15,542 nucleotides of DNA from Mycobacterium sp. (GTDB lineage: Bacteria; Actinomycetota; Actinomycetes; Mycobacteriales; Mycobacteriaceae). The stretch is taken from contig JAHFVB010000041.1 in the NCBI GenBank assembly GCA_023264755.1, positions 1 to 15,542 of the forward strand, in the 5' to 3' direction. The notes beneath the pieces were generated by a model that worked only from the letters and a program-made list of their open reading frames with translations, ran no database searches and was not told where the DNA came from. Positions 6,495 to 14,737 of the stretch are shown here, piece after piece. A program made the translations under genes and the position numbers. How positions within the stretch are numbered: the stretch's first letter is position 1; the number at the start of each line of letters is the position of its first letter.

Positions 6495-8651
6495 ATGAGC
6501 CGGCCCGACGACGTGGAGGCGCACAGCGCCAAGGTTCTCGATGAACACGACGTCGACGACCGCGCGGCGCTGGCTGCGCTGAGGGCGGACCCGCGGATCG
6601 AATTCCTCGACCACCGCGACGAACAACTCGAATCCCTTCGCCGGCTCTACCCAGCACCCGCGCCCGAACTGGTCACCGAAGCCACCCGCTGGGCCTACTA
6701 CCCCTGGCGCCGCACCGTCGTCGGTGTACTGGGGCCCCGCGGCTATCGCGCCCTGCGGTTGGACCGCAACCGAAACCTCGTCACTGCCGAGGAGCAGACC
6801 CGGCTCGCATGCCTCCGGATAGGCGTGGCCGGGCTCAGCGTCGGGCACGCCATCGCGCACACCCTGGCCATGGAGGGCTGCTGCGGCACCTTGCGGCTGG
6901 CCGACTTCGACCGGCTCGAGCTGTCCAACCTCAACCGGGTACCCGCGTCCGTCTTGGACATCGGGCTCAACAAGGCGACCTTGGCGGCGCGGCGCATCGC
7001 GGAGCTCGACCCCTACCTTCGGGTCGAGGTGGAAACGACCGGCCTGACACCGCAGTCTCTGGACGCCTTCCTCGACGACCTCGACGTCGTCGTCGAGGAG
7101 TGTGACGCGTTCGACATGAAGGTCATGCTCCGCGAGGCGGCCCGCGAACGGCGGCTACCCGTACTGATGTCCACCAGCGACCGCGGACTGGTCGACGTCG
7201 AACGCTACGACCTCGAGCCGCATCGACCGGTCTTGCACGGCGTCCTCGGCACCGTGAATTCCGCACAGCTGGCCGAACTGACCGCTCAGGAAAAGATTCC
7301 GTACATGCTCCGCCACCTGGACCCCAGCCGGTCCTCGGCCCGATTCACGGCCTCACTGGTGGAGGCCGGGCACACGCTTTCGTCGTGGCCGCAATTGGCT
7401 CGGGACGTGATGTTGGGGGCGGCCGTCGTGGCGGAATGCGTTCGCCGGATCGGACTGGGCGAGCCGTTGGCCTCGGGGCAAACCCTGGTCGACGTCAACG
7501 TGCCCCTCGACCACCTCGTCCCACCCCGTATCCAGGACAGCCCCTGCCCTCCAGCCGGTCTCGACCCAGCCGACGATCATGACGACCAGGTCGAGCAGAC
7601 CGCACCGACGCAGGTGATCGCGGCGGCCGCGAATCGTGCCCCGTCCGGAGGAAACGCCCAGCCGTGGATCATCGAGACCGGCACGGATTCGGTGACCATT
7701 CGGCTGGCACCCGAGCCCACCTCGTCGATGGACGTCGGATCCCGCGGCAGCGCCGTCGCCGTTGGCGCAGCCATGTTCAACGCCAGAGTGGCCGCCGCGG
7801 CCCAGCACGTCCTGGGTCCGGTCACCGTCATGCCGGGCAACGAGCGCTCCCCGCTCACGGCGGTCCTGCAGCTCGGTTCCGGCGACCATCCAGAACTGGC
7901 CCACCGGTATGGCCCAATGCTCGCTCGCGAAACCAACCGTCAGTCCGGCGCCCCACGCGCCCTCGACGCGGAAACGGTGGCCACCCTGCACGCGTTGGCC
8001 CAAGCGGAGGGTGCCCGACTCCAGCTGCTGACCTCGCGAGCCGACATCGAAGCGGCGGCGGGTCTGTTCGCCGCGGCCGACCGCATCCGATTTCTGACCC
8101 CGAGGCTTCACCAAGAGTTGATCGCCGAACTACGCTGGCCTGGTGACGAGCCCGCAGACACCGGTATCGACGTTCGTAGCCTCGAACTCGACCCCACCAG
8201 CCTGGGAGTGCTCGACATCTTGCGACGGGCCGACGTCATGGTCGAGCTCGCGCGGTGGAATGCGGGCGCAGCGCTTGGCGATGACGTTCGTCGGCGCGTC
8301 GTCGCAGCGTCGGCGCTTGCCGTGGTGACCGTGACCGGCAGCGGGCTGCCCGACTTCGCGCGCGGCGGCGCGGCCTCCGAGGCGGTGTGGATCGAAGCCC
8401 AGCAGCGGGGTCTGGCGGTGCAACCGCTTTCGCCGGTCTTTCTCCACGCCTTGGACGAACACGAACTGCACGAACTATCTCCTCCGTTCGCCGCCGAGCT
8501 CAGCCATCTGCAATCGGCCTTTCGGGAGCTCGCGGCTACCGAGCCGGGCGAGTCGCAGGCGCTGGTGCTCAAGCTCGCTCACGCAGACGCGGCTTCGGTG
8601 CGCAGCCGCCGGCGACCGCTCGCCCGGGTTAGCCCAGCAGTCACCGATTGA
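6495..8651 (+). CDS. moeY: E1-like (ThiF) / nitroreductase fusion, Rv1355c (MoeY) family
   Basis: This 718-aa two-domain enzyme has an N-terminal region of about 100 residues unique to the family. A ThiF/MoeB-type adenylating domain follows: GVAGLSVG nucleotide loop (110-117), [14 protein letters not shown] (135-148), Lys160 in GLNK, and VVEECD (199-204). No CxxC zinc pair is apparent. From about 370 a nitroreductase-like FMN domain begins, with [11 protein letters not shown] (381-391), the ETNRQSGAP stretch and a late GLAVQPLSP segment. The likely chemistry is ATP-dependent carboxylate activation combined with flavin redox, but the substrate is unknown. The M. tuberculosis name MoeY (molybdopterin) is historical and not supported by context, since no moa/moe genes are present. 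Its ribosome binding site is weak. It is followed after 24 bp by GGDEF-EAL copy 2, an adjacency shared with Rv1354c-Rv1355c of M. tuberculosis. Confidence 0.93.
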   Translation: MSRPDDVEAHSAKVLDEHDVDDRAALAALRADPRIEFLDHRDEQLESLRRLYPAPAPELVTEATRWAYYPWRRTVVGVLGPRGYRALRLDRNRNLVTAEEQTRLACLRIGVAGLSVGHAIAHTLAMEGCCGTLRLADFDRLELSNLNRVPASVLDIGLNKATLAARRIAELDPYLRVEVETTGLTPQSLDAFLDDLDVVVEECDAFDMKVMLREAARERRLPVLMSTSDRGLVDVERYDLEPHRPVLHGVLGTVNSAQLAELTAQEKIPYMLRHLDPSRSSARFTASLVEAGHTLSSWPQLARDVMLGAAVVAECVRRIGLGEPLASGQTLVDVNVPLDHLVPPRIQDSPCPPAGLDPADDHDDQVEQTAPTQVIAAAANRAPSGGNAQPWIIETGTDSVTIRLAPEPTSSMDVGSRGSAVAVGAAMFNARVAAAAQHVLGPVTVMPGNERSPLTAVLQLGSGDHPELAHRYGPMLARETNRQSGAPRALDAETVATLHALAQAEGARLQLLTSRADIEAAAGLFAAADRIRFLTPRLHQELIAELRWPGDEPADTGIDVRSLELDPTSLGVLDILRRADVMVELARWNAGAALGDDVRRRVVAASALAVVTVTGSGLPDFARGGAASEAVWIEAQQRGLAVQPLSPVFLHALDEHELHELSPPFAAELSHLQSAFRELAATEPGESQALVLKLAHADAASVRSRRRPLARVSPAVTD

Positions 8652-8675
8652 TCCCCGCAGACAAGGAATGGTGAC

Positions 8676-10520
8676 GTGGCGAGCAGCCTAGATCGTGTCG
8701 TCACCGACACCGCCACCCAATTGATGGCCGTCGACGCCGGGAACGCGGCCGAAGTCAGCCAGCGCGTGCTTGCCCAACTCGTCGCCCACTTCGACGTGGA
8801 CGTGAGCTTCCTGCGCCACAACGACCATCAGATTCGGGCGACCCGGCTGGTCGCCGAGTGGCCACCTCGGCTCGACATTCCCGATCCCGATCCGCTGGGC
8901 GTCATCTACTTCAAGGACGCCGATCCCATCTTTGCGATGCTGGAACACGCCAAGGCGCCGCTGGTCGTCCGACCGGAGCCCGTCACCGACGAATACGGAC
9001 GCCGGATCGAAGTCAGCGGCGGCATTCCGGTGACCTCCATCGCCGCGGCCCCGCTGATCTCCGGCGACGTCACCACCGGAGCGCTCGGATTCATCAAGTT
9101 CGACGACCGGGAGTGGAATCCGCACGAGCTCAACGCGGTTCAGGCCATCGCATCGCTCTTCGCTCAATTGCAGGCCCGCATCGCCGCCGAGGAGGGGCTG
9201 CGGTATCTCGCCGATCACGACGACATGACCGGCCTGCCGAACCGCCGGGCGCTCCTGACCCACCTCGCCGACAAACTCGCCGCGGGGCGGCCCGGACCGG
9301 TCGCGGCCCTCATGGTGGACGTCGACAGACTCAAGGTCATCAACGATCATCTCGGCCATACCGCGGGCGACAAACTCATCGAGGCCATCGCCGAGCGGCT
9401 TCGCGTAGCGACTGCCGATTCCGGGACCCTCGCCCGATTCGGTGGTGACGAGTTCGTCATCGTTGGGGCACTGCCCATGGACGTCGAAGCCGCGGACGAG
9501 CTGGCCCAGCGGCTGCACGACAGCCTGCAGGCTCGCATGGTGGTCGACGGCGAGCTGTTCCGGGGCACCGTGAGCATCGGCATCGCGGTGGCCGACCCTG
9601 GTCAAGACCTCGCCTTCGACCTGCTGGGACGCGCGGACGAAGCAGTGCTGGCCGCCAAGAATGCCGGCGGCAACCAGACAGTGGTATTCCGCGAGCAGAT
9701 GCTGGAGCGCCGAACCCTTCGCAGCGACGTCGAGCTCCACCTTCAGGACGTCATCGAACGCGACGGCTTGGTCCTGCACTACCTGCCCGAGGTCGACCTG
9801 CGCACGGGTGAGCTCCTCGGGCTCGAGGCGCTCGTCCGCTGGCCGCATCCGACGCGCGGTTTGCTGTCGCCCGGTTCGTTCATCCGGTTGGCGGAATCGG
9901 TCAACCTCGCAGGCGCGCTTGGCCGGTGGGTCATGCGGACCGCGTGTGCCCAGTTCGCCCGCTGGCGCGCCGCTGGGTGGTGCGACGGTGTCTTGCTCAG
10001 GATCAACGTGTCACCCGTGCAACTCGTCAGCGCCGACTTCGCCTCGACGGTCGCGCCCATCCTCGACGAGTTCGGAATCCCGGGAAGTTCGGTGTGTCTC
10101 GAGTTCCGCGAGAGCGTGGTCGTTCAAGACTTCGAAGCCGCCAGCAGCACCCTCGCCGACCTACACCGGCTCGGGGTCAACCTCGCGATCGACGACTTCG
10201 GTACCGGCTACAGCGTCCTCCAACACCTCAAGTCACTACCCGTCGATACCATCAAGATCGACGGCGAGTTCGTCTCCGACCTTGGTAGCAATCCCGATGA
10301 CGGCGCGATCGTCCGGTCGATCATGGGGCTGGCGGACGCCTTCGGTTTGGAAGTGGTCGCCGAGGGCGTCGAGACCGAGGAGGCCGTGCAGCTTCTGCTG
10401 CAATACGGCTGTCACCGTGCGCAGGGTTATCTCTTCTCCCCGCCGTTGAGCCGCGCGGAAACGGAGAAAATGCTGGTCGAGGGTGCCTTCCATCTGGCAG
10501 GCGAACAGCGCCAACGCTGA
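8676..10520 (+). CDS. GAF-GGDEF-EAL cyclic-di-GMP enzyme, copy 2
   Basis: This 614-aa paralogue of the protein at 1584-3434 has the same GAF (about 5-170), GGDEF (about 180-343) and EAL (about 357-604) layout. GGDEF (256-260) and the VDVDRLKVIND metal segment are intact, so diguanylate cyclase activity is expected. EAL (384-386), DDFGTGYS from D506, KID and EGVET from E563 are kept. However, the usual E-x-T-E metal motif reads EFRES (476-480), with Arg478 replacing Thr; both Glu residues remain. This may weaken phosphodiesterase activity compared with copy 1 (EITES). No RxxD inhibitory site precedes GGDEF. The GTG start at 8676 has AAGGAA (8663-8668) 7 nt upstream, and aligns with copy 1. It is probably the last gene of the P450-moeY operon. 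Confidence 0.95.
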   Translation: MASSLDRVVTDTATQLMAVDAGNAAEVSQRVLAQLVAHFDVDVSFLRHNDHQIRATRLVAEWPPRLDIPDPDPLGVIYFKDADPIFAMLEHAKAPLVVRPEPVTDEYGRRIEVSGGIPVTSIAAAPLISGDVTTGALGFIKFDDREWNPHELNAVQAIASLFAQLQARIAAEEGLRYLADHDDMTGLPNRRALLTHLADKLAAGRPGPVAALMVDVDRLKVINDHLGHTAGDKLIEAIAERLRVATADSGTLARFGGDEFVIVGALPMDVEAADELAQRLHDSLQARMVVDGELFRGTVSIGIAVADPGQDLAFDLLGRADEAVLAAKNAGGNQTVVFREQMLERRTLRSDVELHLQDVIERDGLVLHYLPEVDLRTGELLGLEALVRWPHPTRGLLSPGSFIRLAESVNLAGALGRWVMRTACAQFARWRAAGWCDGVLLRINVSPVQLVSADFASTVAPILDEFGIPGSSVCLEFRESVVVQDFEAASSTLADLHRLGVNLAIDDFGTGYSVLQHLKSLPVDTIKIDGEFVSDLGSNPDDGAIVRSIMGLADAFGLEVVAEGVETEEAVQLLLQYGCHRAQGYLFSPPLSRAETEKMLVEGAFHLAGEQRQR

Positions 10521-10556
10521 ACTGCCCACTGGTCGCGCTGCCTGTAGTTCGCTTGC

Positions 10557-10571
10557 TAGGTTAAACAAGTG
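10557..10571 (+). promoter_or_regulatory. Promoter of fadE pair, probably leaderless
   Basis: TAGGTT (10557-10562) fits the mycobacterial TANNNT -10 and is followed by 6 nt and then the GTG start at 10569. No Shine-Dalgarno sequence precedes that GTG. The spacing predicts that RNA begins at the start codon itself. Confidence 0.5.
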
Positions 10572-11801
10572 GACTTGGCATGGTCGGATGAGGACATCGA
10601 GTTTCGTGACGAGGTACGGGCGTTTCTCCAAGCCGAGCTGACCCCGGAGCTCCGGCAAGCGGGGCGGCTGATGACCAGCGTCTACAGCGACCACAAGGCG
10701 AGCATGGCCTGGCAGCGGATCCTGCACGCGCGGGGTTGGGCAGCGCCGGCGTGGCCGGTCGAGTACGGCGGCTGCGACTGGACGCTGACTCAGCACTACG
10801 TCTTCAGCCGCGAGTCGACCCTGGCGGGGGCTCCGAACCTGTCGCCCATGGGTATTCGCATGGTGGCGCACGCGCTGATCGCCTTCGGCAGCACGGAGCA
10901 GAAGGAGTACTTCCTGCCCCGCATCTTGACTGGCGAGGTGTTCTTCTGCCAGGGCTACTCCGAGCCCGAGGCCGGTTCCGACCTCGCTGCGCTGTCCATG
11001 GCGGCGGTCGACGACGGGGACCACCTGGTGTGCACGGGTAGCAAGATCTGGACGACGCACGCCCAAGAGGCCAACTGGATGTTCGCCCTGGTCCGAACCT
11101 CCCGGACCGCCAAGAAGCAACAGGGCATCACCTTCTTGTTGATCCCGATGGACGCGCCGGGAATCCACATTCGTCCGCTCGTCATGACGTCTGGGGAGGA
11201 AGTCCAGAACCAGGTCTTCTTCGATGACGTGCGTGTCCCCAAGACCAACGTGATCGGCGACATCGACGACGGCTGGACCGTGGCCAAGTACCTGCTGGAG
11301 TTCGAGCGGGGCGGCGGGGCCAGTGCGCCCGCACTACAGGTGATGGCGGAACGCATCGCGACCGCAGCCACCGAACAACCCGGCCCCAACGGCGGGCGGT
11401 TGCTCGACGATCCGGCGTTCGCCCACAAGTTGGCCGAGGCACGCATCCGTACCGACGTGCTCGAGCTCCTCGAGTACCGGGTGCTGGCTGCGCTGTCGGG
11501 CGGCGGACACCCCGGCTCGGCTTCATCGATGTTGAAGATCCTCAGCACCGAATTGAGTCAGACGCTGACCGAACTCGCGATGGAAGCGGCCGGACCGCGC
11601 GCACGCGCCTACCAGCCCCATGCCACCCGTCCTGGGGGACCCATCGCCGGATTCACACCGCCCCCGGACGGATACGTCAGCGGTGAGCCGTGGCAAGCGG
11701 TGGCGCCCCTGCGCTACTTCAACGACCGGGCCGGCTCGATCTACGCCGGCAGCAACGAAATTCAGCGCAACATCCTCGCCAAAGCGGAGCTGGGGCTCTG
11801 A
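10569..11801 (+). CDS. Acyl-CoA dehydrogenase, alpha-type subunit (FadE)
   Basis: This 410-aa cytoplasmic FAD enzyme should introduce a double bond at C2-C3 of an acyl-CoA thioester. Family features include GWAAPAWPVEYGG, the substrate/FAD loop QGYSEPEAGSDLA (about residues 135-147), KIWTTHA, and the C-terminal GSIYAGSNEIQRNIL. At the medium-chain dehydrogenase catalytic position the Glu is Ala393 (IYAG). Glu246 in LEFERGG probably takes over, as in isovaleryl-CoA-type and mycobacterial heteromeric FadE enzymes; this is an alignment by eye. It overlaps the next dehydrogenase gene by one base, the usual arrangement of alpha2-beta2 pairs such as FadE26-FadE27. The start is GTG 10569, matching the MDLAWSDED-type N-terminus. 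The substrate is unknown; linked thiolase-like and EamA genes suggest lipid or steroid side-chain metabolism. Confidence 0.94.
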   Translation: MDLAWSDEDIEFRDEVRAFLQAELTPELRQAGRLMTSVYSDHKASMAWQRILHARGWAAPAWPVEYGGCDWTLTQHYVFSRESTLAGAPNLSPMGIRMVAHALIAFGSTEQKEYFLPRILTGEVFFCQGYSEPEAGSDLAALSMAAVDDGDHLVCTGSKIWTTHAQEANWMFALVRTSRTAKKQQGITFLLIPMDAPGIHIRPLVMTSGEEVQNQVFFDDVRVPKTNVIGDIDDGWTVAKYLLEFERGGGASAPALQVMAERIATAATEQPGPNGGRLLDDPAFAHKLAEARIRTDVLELLEYRVLAALSGGGHPGSASSMLKILSTELSQTLTELAMEAAGPRARAYQPHATRPGGPIAGFTPPPDGYVSGEPWQAVAPLRYFNDRAGSIYAGSNEIQRNILAKAELGL

Positions 11802-12925
11802 TGGACTTCAACCTCTCCCACGAACAAGTACTACTGCGCGACGGGCTGAAGAGATTTCTGGCGACCCGGTACGACCTGGACAAGAGTCGGACCGAGGCCA
11901 AGACCGGAGCGGGCTGGCAACCAGAGGTATGGAAGGCCTTCGCCGACGAGCTCGGAATTCTCGGAGCGGCCCTCCCCGAGGACCTCGGCGGCATCGGCGG
12001 CGGACCCGTCGAGACCATGGTGATCGCCGAGGCGCTCGGCTACGCCCTGGTGGTCGAGCCGTACGTGGACACCGCGGTGGTCAGTGCGGGCTTGCTGCGC
12101 CGTGCCAACGACACCATGGCCCGCGAGGTAGTCGAACGCATCATCGCGGGTACGGCGATCGTCTCACTGGCGGCCACCGAGGCCGCATCCGGCGACGACT
12201 GGCGCAACCCGGCCACCACCGCACGTCGCGACGGATCCGACTGGGTACTCACCGGCGCCAAGATCATGGCCATCGCCGCCCCCTTCGCCACACACCTGCT
12301 GGTGACGGCGGCCACGTCGAACGGCCCGTCGCTCTTCCTCGTCGACCGCGCCCACCCGCTGCCGGGGCTCGAGCTGCATGCCTATCGCACCACCGACGAT
12401 CGACGCGCCGCCGATCTGGAGCTGCGCGAGCTACGCCTGCCCTCGGCCGCACTCTTGGGCACCGAGGGCCAGGCCCTGGCCGCGCTGGAGGCAGCCAGGG
12501 ACGAGGGCGCGGCCGCCGTCTGCGCCGAGGCGGTCGGCGGTATGCGAAAGGTGTTGAACGACACCGTCGAATACTGCAAGCAGCGCACACAGTTCGGGCA
12601 ACCGATCGGTAGTTTTCAGGTGCTGGCCCACCGCATGGTCGACATGCACATGGAGCTCGAACAGTCCGTCGCGGCGGTCTATCTCGCCGTGCTCAATCTG
12701 GAGGCCGAACCGACGACGCGGGCACGGGCGGTCTCGGCGGCCAAGGCCACCGTCGGGCGGGCGGCCCGTTTCATCGGGCAGAACGCCGTACAACTGCACG
12801 GCGGCATGGGCATGACCGAGGAGTTGGCCATCGGGCATTACTTCAAGCGGCTCACCGCGATTCAGTTCGAGTTCGGCTCGTCGGACTACCACGTCGCGCG
12901 GTATGCGAGGCTAACCCGGGAGTGA
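11801..12925 (+). CDS. Acyl-CoA dehydrogenase, beta-type subunit (FadE)
   Basis: This 374-aa acyl-CoA dehydrogenase paralogue is expected to pair with the preceding protein in a heterotetramer. It starts MDFNLSHEQVLLRDGLKRF and shows the C-terminal core CKQRTQFGQPIGSFQ and the FAD-contacting QLHGGMGMTEE (331-341). Its middle domain is degenerate compared with the partner: the usual T-E-P-x-x-G-S-D loop reads TEAASGDD and K-x-W-I-T reads KIMAIAA. This is typical of the non-catalytic or FAD-sharing subunit of these complexes. The ATG at 11801 shares its A with the upstream TGA, so translation is coupled and equal stoichiometry is likely. Its 3' end overlaps the transporter gene by four bases. 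The role is firm at family level; the substrate is unknown. Confidence 0.93.
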   Translation: MDFNLSHEQVLLRDGLKRFLATRYDLDKSRTEAKTGAGWQPEVWKAFADELGILGAALPEDLGGIGGGPVETMVIAEALGYALVVEPYVDTAVVSAGLLRRANDTMAREVVERIIAGTAIVSLAATEAASGDDWRNPATTARRDGSDWVLTGAKIMAIAAPFATHLLVTAATSNGPSLFLVDRAHPLPGLELHAYRTTDDRRAADLELRELRLPSAALLGTEGQALAALEAARDEGAAAVCAEAVGGMRKVLNDTVEYCKQRTQFGQPIGSFQVLAHRMVDMHMELEQSVAAVYLAVLNLEAEPTTRARAVSAAKATVGRAARFIGQNAVQLHGGMGMTEELAIGHYFKRLTAIQFEFGSSDYHVARYARLTRE

Positions 12926-13800
12926 GTCCGCGCGGCTGGCTGCTGTTCGCCGCCATGAGCGTGATCTGGGGTATTCCCTACCTGTTGATCAAGGTCGCGG
13001 TCGAAGGCGTCTCCGTACCCGTGTTGGTGCTCGCCCGCACGGCGATCGGTGCGGCGGTCCTGCTGCCGGTGATGCTGTATCGCCAAGAGTGGGCTCAGGT
13101 GCTGGCGCACTGGAGGCCGGTGCTGGCGTTCGCCTTCTTCGAGATCATCGCGGCGTGGCTGCTGCTCTCGGATGCCGAACGCGCGCTTACCAGCTCACTG
13201 ACCGGGCTGCTCATCGCGGCGGCGCCGATCATCGTCGTCGGACTCGATCGGTTCACCGGCGGCGAGCGCCGACTGGGCGGCAAGCGGATGGCCGGACTGG
13301 GGGTCGGGTTCGCGGGCGTCGCGGTGCTCGCGGGGCCGGAACTGACGGGTGGTGCGGCGTGGTCGGTCACCGAAGTGCTGCTGGTGGCAACCTGTTACGC
13401 CATCGCTCCCTTGATAGCGGCGCGCCATCTGTCCGACGTACCGGCGCTCCCGCTGACGGCGGTGTGCCTGGGATTCGCCGCAGTGGTGTATGCAGTGCCG
13501 GCCGCAGCGACCTGGCCGACCGAACTTCCGTCCCCGAGGGTCCTCGCGGCCCTCGCAGCATTGGCCTTGCTCTGCACTGCGCTGGCGTTCCTGGTCTTCT
13601 TCGCGTTGATCCGCGAGGTGGGACCGGCCCGCGCACTGGTGTTCACCTACGTCAACCCTGCGGTCGCATTGGCCGCGGGCGTGCTCGTCTTGAACGAACC
13701 GATCACGGCGTGGAACCTCGCCGGCCTCGCGTTGATCCTGACCGGCTCGGTGTTGGCGACCCGCAGGCCGGGCGCCGTCCCACCGGCGGTCGAGCGCTAG
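12922..13800 (+). CDS. DMT-superfamily transporter with two EamA domains
   Basis: This 292-aa integral membrane protein has about ten hydrophobic helices arranged as two repeats, as in EamA/RhaT-type drug/metabolite exporters. The first helix includes the family signature WGIPYLLIKVAV. The second repeat has the corresponding YVNPAVALAAGVLVLNEPIT with its usual conserved Pro and Glu residues. It presumably moves a small organic solute across the inner membrane; the direction and substrate cannot be read from sequence. The GTG at 12922 overlaps the upstream dehydrogenase stop (GTGA), so it is translationally coupled to a FadE pair. That is unusual and hints at a substrate or product shared with that pathway. 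A GC-rich hairpin follows the stop. Confidence 0.93.
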   Translation: MSPRGWLLFAAMSVIWGIPYLLIKVAVEGVSVPVLVLARTAIGAAVLLPVMLYRQEWAQVLAHWRPVLAFAFFEIIAAWLLLSDAERALTSSLTGLLIAAAPIIVVGLDRFTGGERRLGGKRMAGLGVGFAGVAVLAGPELTGGAAWSVTEVLLVATCYAIAPLIAARHLSDVPALPLTAVCLGFAAVVYAVPAAATWPTELPSPRVLAALAALALLCTALAFLVFFALIREVGPARALVFTYVNPAVALAAGVLVLNEPITAWNLAGLALILTGSVLATRRPGAVPPAVER

Positions 13801-13822
13801 CTCGACCGGTGGGCTACGGTCC

Positions 13823-13849
13823 GGGCCGGGCCTGCGGGCCAGTCGGCCC
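13823..13849 (+). terminator. GC hairpin after the fadE-eamA operon
   Basis: GGGCCG (13823-13828) and CGGCCC (13844-13849) can pair, with a competing inner stem of GGCC units. It begins 22 bp after the transporter stop. There is no U-tract, which is common for actinobacterial terminators but limits confidence. Confidence 0.35.
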
Positions 13850-13862
13850 CGCGACCCAGCTA

Positions 13863-13876
13863 CTGGACAAGTGTCC
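13863..13876. promoter_or_regulatory. Second copy of GGACA-N2-TGTCC operator motif
   Basis: CTGGACA, AG, TGTCC matches the palindrome at 14005-14020 in its ten core bases, with the outer two bases of the right arm changed. It lies about 142 bp upstream of that site and in the same spacer, so one regulator could bind both. Confidence 0.5.
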
Positions 13877-14000
13877 GTCATACCGGCGATGCCACGCGGC
13901 GAATCGCAGCCATGGCACCGCCACCCCTGTCCTCGCATGCCGATACTCCTTGTCGCCAATCCACTTTGACGAAGCGATTGCATACCCTGGCCGGTTCCGA

Positions 14001-14020
14001 TAATCTGGACACATGTCCAG
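14001..14020 (+). promoter_or_regulatory. Promoter and operator overlapping tetR 2 start
   Basis: TAATCT (14001-14006) fits TANNNT and predicts a transcript starting at about 14013, exactly the ATG, so a leaderless mRNA. The palindrome CTGGACA-CA-TGTCCAG (14005-14020) has perfect 7-bp arms and spans the start site and start codon. This is a strong candidate for autorepression by the encoded TetR protein. Confidence 0.6.
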
Positions 14021-14627
14021 TCGGACCGTGACGCACGTCTCTCGCCTGCGCGACTCCCACGCCCAGCGGGCGTACACCTGCCGACGAGTATTCGGAGCTG
14101 CAGCGGCCTTGCTCGACGAATCCGCGCAGGACGACGTATCGGTGCACACGCTTGCCGAACGGGCCGAGATCGAACCCGCGGCACTGCGCGCGCACTTCCC
14201 GTCGCTCGACGCGATGTTCGCCGAGCTCTACCTCGCCCGCGTGTCGGCGCTCCCGCTGGTAGTGGATCCGATGGCGAACCTTCAGGATCGGGTCAGCGAT
14301 CAGTTGCGGGCGATCACGCTGGTCGTGGCCGACGAACCACGGCTGGCCATCGCATGCACGCGGGCGCTCTTGCGCAACGACGACGATGCCGTGGCCAACA
14401 CGCGTGCGCTCATCGCGGCCGAGGTGCGCAGGCGCATTGCGGCCGCCATGGGGGCCGGTGCGTGGCCCGAGGTCCTCGAGACCCTGGAGACCCTGTTCTG
14501 GGGGGCCCTGATGCAGATCGAGTCGGGTGCCGTCGACTACCGCCCGATGACCATCCGGCTCGACACCATGCTCGCGCTGATCCTGCCCGAATCCGACCAG
14601 TCGATCTGCTCCGAGGCCGCGAATTAG
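14013..14627 (+). CDS. TetR-family regulator 2
   Basis: This 204-aa protein has a TetR-type N-terminal helix-turn-helix. The core reads VSVHTLAERAEIEPAALRAH (about residues 42-61), then a FPSLDAMFAELY helix. It diverges from the usual G-V-S-x-x-x-x-Y-x-H-F pattern but keeps its spacing. The C-terminal part is helical and is probably the ligand/dimer domain; I cannot place it in a named subfamily. No Shine-Dalgarno sequence precedes ATG 14013, and the start codon sits inside a palindrome right after a -10 hexamer, consistent with leaderless, autoregulated expression. It lies between the fadE-eamA operon and a thiolase-like gene, all in the same direction, and is the natural local regulator of either. 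Family is confident; targets are inferred. Confidence 0.88.
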   Translation: MSSRTVTHVSRLRDSHAQRAYTCRRVFGAAAALLDESAQDDVSVHTLAERAEIEPAALRAHFPSLDAMFAELYLARVSALPLVVDPMANLQDRVSDQLRAITLVVADEPRLAIACTRALLRNDDDAVANTRALIAAEVRRRIAAAMGAGAWPEVLETLETLFWGALMQIESGAVDYRPMTIRLDTMLALILPESDQSICSEAAN

Positions 14628-14688
14628 CCTCCGAGGCAGAGCGCCGAGCCGCCGTCCGGCCGGCACCGGGTGTGGTCCTTGGCGCGCC

Positions 14689-14737
14689 GGGAGCAGCCGA
14701 ACCGTAGTCGGGAGCAGCCAAACCGTAGAAGGGAAGC
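14689..14737 (+). repeat. 21-bp tandem repeat (about 2.5 units) before the thiolase-like gene
   Basis: Two adjacent 21-bp units, 14689-14709 and 14710-14730, share the pattern GGGAGCAGCC-R-AACCGTAG and differ at three positions. A third, degraded partial unit (GGGAAGCAG) begins at 14731 and supplies the ribosome binding site. A 21-bp period equals two helical turns. Confidence 0.7.

Noticed and set aside
5102..6532. 476-codon open frame on the minus strand opposite the P450
   Set aside because: It is a GC-rich antisense shadow. The plus-strand frame has complete P450 motifs, while this one shows no domain-like features.
6495..8651. Molybdopterin biosynthesis role implied by the name MoeY
   Set aside because: No moa, mob or moe genes are near, and the C-terminal nitroreductase domain does not fit MoeB chemistry.
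14689..14737. 21-bp tandem repeats as a CRISPR-like array
   Set aside because: The units are directly adjacent with no spacers, and only two and a half copies exist.
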